From the NCBI RefSeq assembly GCF_004403945.1, contig NZ_SOHM01000051.1:330-64329 (forward strand): a stretch of DNA of 64,000 nt, in the 5' to 3' direction. The translations under genes were made by a program, and so were the position numbers. Below the pieces are notes generated by a model that saw only the letters and a list, made by a program, of their open reading frames with translations, was not told the origin of the DNA and made no database searches. Positions 59,411-64,000 of the stretch are shown here, piece by piece. The DNA comes from Cryobacterium lactosi. Its GTDB lineage: Bacteria; Actinomycetota; Actinomycetes; Actinomycetales; Microbacteriaceae. The first letter of the stretch is position 1. Each line of letters opens with the position of its first letter.

Positions 59411-60034
59411 CTAGCTGATGGCGGCGCGCAGCTCGGCGGCGGCGGCGGCCGGGTCGGCGGCGCTGTAGATGGCGCCACCGGCGACGGCCACCTCCGCTCC
59501 GGCGCGCTGCACAGCCGCGATGGTGGCCGTGGAGACCCCGCCGGCCAGGGAGAACGGCACCTGAGCGCTCTCGCCGGCGCTGAGCAGGGTCTCCAGGGTG
59601 AAGCCCTCCTCGGCCTGCTCGTCCAGGCCCGCGTGCATCTCCACGAACACCGCGCCGAGCGCGATGACCTCGCGGGCCCGGCTGACCTTGTCGGCCACGC
59701 CGATGAGGTCCACGACGATGCCCTTGCCGTGCTTGGTGGCGGCCGCGACGGCGCCCACGATGGTGCTGTCGCCGGCCGTGCCGAGCACGGTGACCAGGTC
59801 GGCGCCGGCGGTGAAGGCGATGTCGGCCTCGAGCTCGCCGGCATCCATGGTCTTGAGGTCGGCGAAGACGATCTTGTCGGGGTGCGCCTGCTTGATCGCG
59901 GTGACCGCGCGGAGGCCCTCTGCCTTGATCAGCGGGGTGCCGAGCTCGATGATGTCCACGTACGGGGCCACCTGGCCGGCGAGGGTCAGCGCGGCGTCGG
60001 TGGTGAGTACGTCCATTGCTACCTGAAGCTTCAT
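59411..60034 (-). CDS. hxlA: 3-hexulose-6-phosphate synthase
   Basis: A 207-residue OMP-decarboxylase-like enzyme that fixes formaldehyde onto ribulose-5-phosphate. Evidence: LQVAMDVLTTDAAL, IIELGTPLIKAEGL, the active-site segment VFADLKTMDAGE and LAGGVSTATIAAV. It precedes nothing else on its strand and follows the isomerase gene by 52 bases, together forming the ribulose monophosphate module. The start at 60034 matches the conserved N-terminus; its Shine-Dalgarno is weak. Confidence 0.94.
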   Translation of the reverse strand: MKLQVAMDVLTTDAALTLAGQVAPYVDIIELGTPLIKAEGLRAVTAIKQAHPDKIVFADLKTMDAGELEADIAFTAGADLVTVLGTAGDSTIVGAVAAATKHGKGIVVDLIGVADKVSRAREVIALGAVFVEMHAGLDEQAEEGFTLETLLSAGESAQVPFSLAGGVSTATIAAVQRAGAEVAVAGGAIYSAADPAAAAAELRAAIS

Positions 60035-60086
60035 GGGATCTGCTTTCTGTTGTCGGTGGGTGCTGCGAAAAGAGGGGGGGGCTGGC

Positions 60087-60734
60087 CTATTCGAGGTTGG
60101 CGTGCCGGGGCCAGAGATCGTCGGCCGTTGCGCCTGATGCCTGCCAGAGGGTGTGGAAGACGGCGTCGCCGACGACGAGGACCGACTGCTCGAACAGCGC
60201 GCCTGAGTACTGCGCGGAGAGGGTGCCGCCGTGGTCCTGCTTCTGGGCGGCGGGGAGCACCACGGTGACGTCGGCCAGGTCGGCAAGCGGTGACTCGGGC
60301 GCCGTGGTGAGCACGAGAACGCTCGCGCCGGCGGCATGCGCGGTCTCGGCGGCGCGCACGATTCCGGCCGTACTGCCGGAGCCGCTGGCCGCCAGCAGGG
60401 CATCCTGGGCCGTGATCGCCGGGGTGGTGACGTCGCCGACCACGTGCACGACGAGGCCGAGATGCATGAGGCGCATGGCCGTCATCCGCAGCGCCAGCCC
60501 GGACCGGCCGGCGCCGAGCACGAAGACCCGGTCGGCGGCGGCGATGCCCGCCGCCAGGGCATCGAGGCTCGCGGCCGCACCGGCATCCGCGGCCAGCCGG
60601 CCCGCCACGGTGGTGTTCTCGGCCAGGATCGACTGCACGTTGGCGAGTACTGCTGAGGTCGCCGCGCCGGCGGTCTCGGTGCGACTGGGTTCGGCCTTGT
60701 CGGTCTCGGTTCTGGCGGTCTCGGTACGGGGCAT
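60087..60734 (-). CDS. hxlB: 6-phospho-3-hexuloisomerase
   Basis: A 215-residue SIS-domain isomerase converting hexulose-6-phosphate to fructose-6-phosphate. Core motifs are RVFVLGAGRSGLALRMTAMRLMHLG, AASGSGSTAGIVRAAE and AQYSGALFEQS. The first ~20 residues are Thr/Glu-rich and non-conserved. First gene of hxlBA; the ATG lies six bases after AACCAT, a weak leaderless-type box. Confidence 0.93.
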   Translation of the reverse strand: MPRTETARTETDKAEPSRTETAGAATSAVLANVQSILAENTTVAGRLAADAGAAASLDALAAGIAAADRVFVLGAGRSGLALRMTAMRLMHLGLVVHVVGDVTTPAITAQDALLAASGSGSTAGIVRAAETAHAAGASVLVLTTAPESPLADLADVTVVLPAAQKQDHGGTLSAQYSGALFEQSVLVVGDAVFHTLWQASGATADDLWPRHANLE

Positions 60735-60788
60735 CCCTCAATGGTTGCCGCCCCCACCCCCGCGTGCGGCCCACCGAACGGGCAGCCG

Positions 60789-60840
60789 GCCTACCCGGAT
60801 GGGTAGGAGTAGCGGTCCAACCGCGGGCATCCGGGTAGGC
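60789..60840. promoter_or_regulatory. Large inverted repeat between hxlB and its regulator
   Basis: GCCTACCCGGATG (60789-60801) and its exact reverse complement (60828-60840) are 26 bases apart; a further GGGTAG at 60801-60806 makes CTACCC-ggat-GGGTAG. The right arm overlaps the -10 TAGGCT (60836-60841) of the regulator gene. A likely operator of the LuxR-type regulator controlling itself and hxlBA. Confidence 0.65.
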
Positions 60841-60841
60841 T
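60836..60841 (+). promoter_or_regulatory. Leaderless-type -10 box of the LuxR-type regulator
   Basis: TAGGCT, six bases (GACTCG), then GTG at 60848. Confidence 0.6.
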
Positions 60842-60847
60842 GACTCG

Positions 60848-62119
60848 GTGAAGTCGATCGCCAACCCCCGTTCCATCGAGCTGCTCGATGCCCTGCAGGC
60901 CGTCGTGGCCAGCTCGCTCCTCGACATTGCCGGCGGCTTCTCCGCGCTGCTGCAGCCGCTGATCGGGCACACCGCGCTGGTGATCTTCACGGAGGACTGC
61001 ACCGGCCGGCCGCAGAAGAAGGCCGGCGACCCGGCGATCATCGACGAGGTCACCCTGCTCGAGCTGGACGCCGTGCGCCGGTCCCTCAACACCGAAGCCG
61101 CCGACCCGTGGGGTCTGCGGGCCGTGATCGGCGGCACCGACCGACCGATCACCGCGTGGCTGGCCGGTACCGGTGCCCTGCTGGTGCTCACCGACCCCGA
61201 GCTCACCCCGGCCGGTCGTGCCGACCCCGAGTCGACCCTCGCGCTGGTCGGCCGGTTGTGGCAGCTCGTGGCCACAAGCATCCGCCAGCAGGTGGCCGCG
61301 GCCGCCCCCGCCTACCTGCTCGACTCGCGGGCGGCCTCGGCCGAGCGGGCCAAGCTCATCGCCGACCTCACGGATGCCCATTCGACCGCCCTGGAGTCGG
61401 TGCTCGCCGTGCTGCGCTCGCCCACGGTCAGCGCAGAGGCCGCCCGCCAGACGGCGACAGACCTGGCCGCGAGCGCCATGGTGAGCCTGCGGGCGGTGTC
61501 CGACCGGGACCGGTCGCTGGCCGAGGAGCCGGTGGGCGCGGCCTTCGCCCGGCTGCGCGACGACCTGCGGCCGCTGGTGCGGTTCGGCGACCTCGACGTG
61601 CAGTTCGTCGATCCGCCGGCGAACGGGCGGGCCCTGCCCGGCGAGGTCGCCCATGCCGGCCGCGCCATCGTGCGCGGGGCCGTGCTCGCCCTGGTGGAAC
61701 AGGCCGGCGTCAGCCGCGTGCGGGTGCAGTGGGACTGCGATGGCAGCAACCTGCTCATCCAGATCCGCGACGACGGCGCGGGAAACCTCACCGCCGACTC
61801 CCCCGGCGTGGGCCCGCTCACCGCCAGGGTCGCCGCCCTCGGCGGCACCTTCGGCGTGCAGGCCACCGCCGGCTGGGGCTCCGAGCTCGCGGTGTCGCTG
61901 CCGCTCGACGCCCCACTGGTTCCGTTGGCCCCGGCCGCCGAGTGGGGGCTGAGCCCGCGCGAGCAGGGCGTGCTCGCTCTCGTGGCCTCGGGCGCCCGCA
62001 ACAAGGCCATCGCGGCCGAGCTGTCGATCAGCGAGAACACCGTCAAGTTCCACGTGGCCAACTTGCTGCGCAAGGTGGGTGCCTCCACCCGGGCCGAGCT
62101 GGCCTCGCTGGCCCGTTAG
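60848..62119 (+). CDS. LuxR-type transcriptional regulator, probable RuMP regulator
   Basis: A 423-residue regulator. The N-terminal ~150 residues look like a sensory (GAF-like) region, residues ~175-355 resemble a degenerate histidine-kinase module with an HATPase-like end (GVGPLTARVAALGGTFGVQA), and residues ~360-423 form the LuxR helix-turn-helix (LSPREQGVLALVASGARNKAIAAELSISENTVKFHVANLL). It is divergent from hxlBA, and a 13-base inverted repeat lies between them, so control of formaldehyde fixation is likely. Signal unknown. Confidence 0.85.
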   Translation: MKSIANPRSIELLDALQAVVASSLLDIAGGFSALLQPLIGHTALVIFTEDCTGRPQKKAGDPAIIDEVTLLELDAVRRSLNTEAADPWGLRAVIGGTDRPITAWLAGTGALLVLTDPELTPAGRADPESTLALVGRLWQLVATSIRQQVAAAAPAYLLDSRAASAERAKLIADLTDAHSTALESVLAVLRSPTVSAEAARQTATDLAASAMVSLRAVSDRDRSLAEEPVGAAFARLRDDLRPLVRFGDLDVQFVDPPANGRALPGEVAHAGRAIVRGAVLALVEQAGVSRVRVQWDCDGSNLLIQIRDDGAGNLTADSPGVGPLTARVAALGGTFGVQATAGWGSELAVSLPLDAPLVPLAPAAEWGLSPREQGVLALVASGARNKAIAAELSISENTVKFHVANLLRKVGASTRAELASLAR

Positions 62120-62228
62120 CGACGCACGTTTATCGGGACAAAGGTCGCAGAGAAGGACCGGAGTTCCGATTCCGTCCCTGTAATCTCACTTCTTCCTTTT
62201 TCGAGGCACTCGCGCCTCGGGGCAGCAG

Positions 62229-63947
62229 CTAGTCCCGGGGCAGCTGGACCGCGGATGTCCAGCCGAAGTCGCCGGCATCCGCGCCGCCGGCCGTCGCGGC
62301 CCGAGTGACGTGGCTGCGGGCGTGCTCGATCGCGGCGTCCAGGTCGGTGAAGAGGTGGTTGCGGTGGCGCAGTGACGTGATCACGCCCACCCGGGTGACC
62401 AGCTTGAGGTGCCGGGGCTGGATGCCCTTGACCAGCACCGTGATGCCGCGCCGCTCCAGGGCCTGGATCATCTCGGTGATCACCCGGGCTCCGGTGGCGT
62501 CGAGGATCTGAAGCTGCGACATCCGGATGATCACCACGGTGATGTGGCTGGTCTGGTTGACGCGTTCGAGCATCCGCTCTGCGGCGCCGAAGAACAGGGC
62601 GCCGTCGAGGCGGAACAGGGCGATGCGTTCGTCGCCCGGCACGGGTTCGCCGGGCAGCTCCTCGCGGTGCACTCCGCTGGAGGCCGAGACCGACCGCAGG
62701 GCGAAGAACGCCGCCACGGCGATGCCGATGCCGACCGCCACGATGAGGTCGACCGAGACCGTGACCAGGGCGGTGATGATGAACACGGTGGCGTCCGAGC
62801 CCGTGGAGCCGATGATGCTGCGCACCGTGGCGATCGAGATCATGCGCGCTGCGGTCATCATGAGCACCCCGGACAGGGCGGCGAGCGGGATCTGCGACAC
62901 CACCCCGGTGGCCAGGTAGACCACACCGATCAGCACGATCGAGTGCACGATGGCCGCCAGCCGGGTGCGGCCGCCCGAACGGATGTTGACGGCCGTGCGG
63001 GCGATCGCGCCGGTGGCGGGCATGCCGCCGAAGAAGCCGGAGGCGATCGAGGCCAGGCCCTGGCCCACCAGTTCGCGGTCGGCGTCGTACGGGCCGGTGT
63101 CGGAGAGGGTGACGGCCACCCGGGCCGAGAGCAGGGATTCGATCGCGGCGAGCGCCGCGATGGTGAGCGCGGGGCCGACCAGCGAGCCGAGCATACCGGG
63201 ATCGAGCTGGGGAAGCATCGGCGACGGCAACGAGCTCGGCAGCTCGCCGATGCGGGCCAGCGGCAGGTTGGCCAGATTGGCGATCACGGTCACCACGACG
63301 ATGGCCACGATCGAGCCGGGAAGCTTCTTGTGCACCAGGGGCGCCAGCAGCATGATCGCGGCGACCACGAGCACCATGGCCACGGGGATGATCACCGTGG
63401 ACCAGTCCACGGTCTCGAAGGACTGCACGGCGGCCACGAAGGCGTTGCTGCTCGGCCCGGCCTGCGAGCCGATCGCTGCGGGCACCTGCTGCAGGAAGAT
63501 GATCACGGCGATGCCGAGCGTGAAGCCCTCGATCACCGGCCAGGGGATGAAGCTGACCGCGCGACCGAGTTTGAGCGCGCCGGCGGCGATCACGATGAGG
63601 CCGGCCATCAGGCTGAGCACGGCGACGACGCCGACACCGTGGGCGGCCACGACCGGACCGAGGACCACGACCATGGCGCCGGTGGGCCCGGAGACCTGGA
63701 TGTTGGAGCCACCGAACACGGCGGCGATGACACCGGCCACAATGGCGGTGATGAGGCCGCTCTCGGCGCCGGCGCCGGAGCTGACCCCGAAGGCCAGGGC
63801 CAGCGGCAGCGCGATGATGCCCACGGTGAGCCCGGCGACGATGTCCCCGCGCCAGGTGCGCTTCACGTCCCGGTAGTCCTGCCAGCTGGGCAGCAGGGCG
63901 CGCACGTAACGGCCGGATGAGGCGGCAGCAGTGCCGATCACACTCAC
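62229..63947 (-). CDS. SulP-family anion transporter with STAS domain
   Basis: A 572-residue SLC26/SulP transporter. Residues ~35-420 give 12-14 membrane segments (DIVAGLTVGIIALPLALAFGV, GGSNIQVSGPTGAMVVVLGP, and the GFFGGMPATGAIARTAVNIRSGGRT motif). Residues ~440-555 form a STAS domain (ILDATGARVITEMIQALERRG). Probably imports sulfate or bicarbonate. A GTG start is used; no clear Shine-Dalgarno is visible. Confidence 0.92.
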   Translation of the reverse strand: MSVIGTAAASSGRYVRALLPSWQDYRDVKRTWRGDIVAGLTVGIIALPLALAFGVSSGAGAESGLITAIVAGVIAAVFGGSNIQVSGPTGAMVVVLGPVVAAHGVGVVAVLSLMAGLIVIAAGALKLGRAVSFIPWPVIEGFTLGIAVIIFLQQVPAAIGSQAGPSSNAFVAAVQSFETVDWSTVIIPVAMVLVVAAIMLLAPLVHKKLPGSIVAIVVVTVIANLANLPLARIGELPSSLPSPMLPQLDPGMLGSLVGPALTIAALAAIESLLSARVAVTLSDTGPYDADRELVGQGLASIASGFFGGMPATGAIARTAVNIRSGGRTRLAAIVHSIVLIGVVYLATGVVSQIPLAALSGVLMMTAARMISIATVRSIIGSTGSDATVFIITALVTVSVDLIVAVGIGIAVAAFFALRSVSASSGVHREELPGEPVPGDERIALFRLDGALFFGAAERMLERVNQTSHITVVIIRMSQLQILDATGARVITEMIQALERRGITVLVKGIQPRHLKLVTRVGVITSLRHRNHLFTDLDAAIEHARSHVTRAATAGGADAGDFGWTSAVQLPRD

Positions 63948-64000
63948 CGGGACACCGCGTCGCTGGTCAGCAAGCTGGAGCGCGCATCCGTCGACGCGGG

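Noticed and set aside
62202..62219. CGAGGC/GCCTCG hairpin near the end of the SulP gene as intrinsic terminator
   Set aside because: The T-run is on the wrong side of the stem for either strand's transcript, so it lacks terminator polarity.

Overview
The window is high-GC, densely coded chromosomal DNA from an actinobacterium, most likely a member of the Microbacteriaceae. Indicators are the mismatch endonuclease NucS, the coproporphyrin-dependent haem pathway with a four-cysteine type of ferrochelatase, the small DUF7882-type protein, the ytxH/holin-X/DUF3618 trio, and about twenty genes whose start codon lies six or seven bases after a TAnnnT -10 box, as expected for leaderless mRNAs. A Cryobacterium-like genus is plausible but cannot be fixed from the sequence. 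I see no rRNA, tRNA, CRISPR array, transposase or phage gene.

Layout. 0.3-6.4 kb: CrtI/PYROXD2-like oxidoreductase, SRPBCC protein, thioesterase, a coupled nucleoside phosphorylase/amidohydrolase pair and an alpha/beta hydrolase. 6.7-17.8 kb: housekeeping and accessory genes (PEBP-like protein, TrhO, MFS exporter, LssY-C membrane protein, cysteine desulfurase-like enzyme, ABC exporter, AcuI-like reductase, DUF1304, dienelactone hydrolase, XRE-cupin regulator, Lys/Pro-rich-tailed protein). 17.9-29.4 kb: a full set of haem genes from glutamyl-tRNA to haem (hemL, hemB, hemD, hemC, hemH/cpfC, hemQ/chdC, hemY/cgoX, hemE on the minus strand, hemA divergent on the plus strand), interrupted by the three-gene envelope cassette. 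29.5-38.7 kb: zinc alcohol dehydrogenase, glycyl-tRNA synthetase, lipoprotein polysaccharide deacetylase, CstA/YbdD pyruvate uptake pair, SDH-like protein, NUDIX, glutamate dehydrogenase. 38.8-41.7 kb: DUF4287/DUF5655 protein, then a haem-oxygenase-like diiron protein translationally coupled to a CDGSH iron-sulfur protein behind a structured leader with a 22-codon ORF. 41.8-45.9 kb: a tightly overlapping operon NCS1 permease - cysteine hydrolase - ADP-ribosylglycohydrolase - PfkB kinase, reminiscent of E. coli yegTUV. 45.9-58.4 kb: VOC protein, YdeI-like protein, a beta-lactamase-fold protein lacking its catalytic residues, M13 peptidase, quinone-oxidoreductase-like enzyme, divergent GH18 / processive GT2 pair, MATE and MFS transporters, nucS. 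58.5-64 kb: HAD phosphatase, the RuMP pair hps/phi with a divergent LuxR-type regulator preceded by a large inverted repeat, and a SulP transporter.

What stands out: two genes whose best-supported start is ATC (one of them leaderless), three copies of a ~60-bp dispersed palindrome at gene ends, two copies of a second GC-rich palindrome, a possible attenuator-type leader in front of the diiron/CDGSH pair, the yeg-like catabolic operon, and the putative pseudo-enzyme at 47 kb. Gene functions are family assignments read from the translated sequences; none was tested by a database search.
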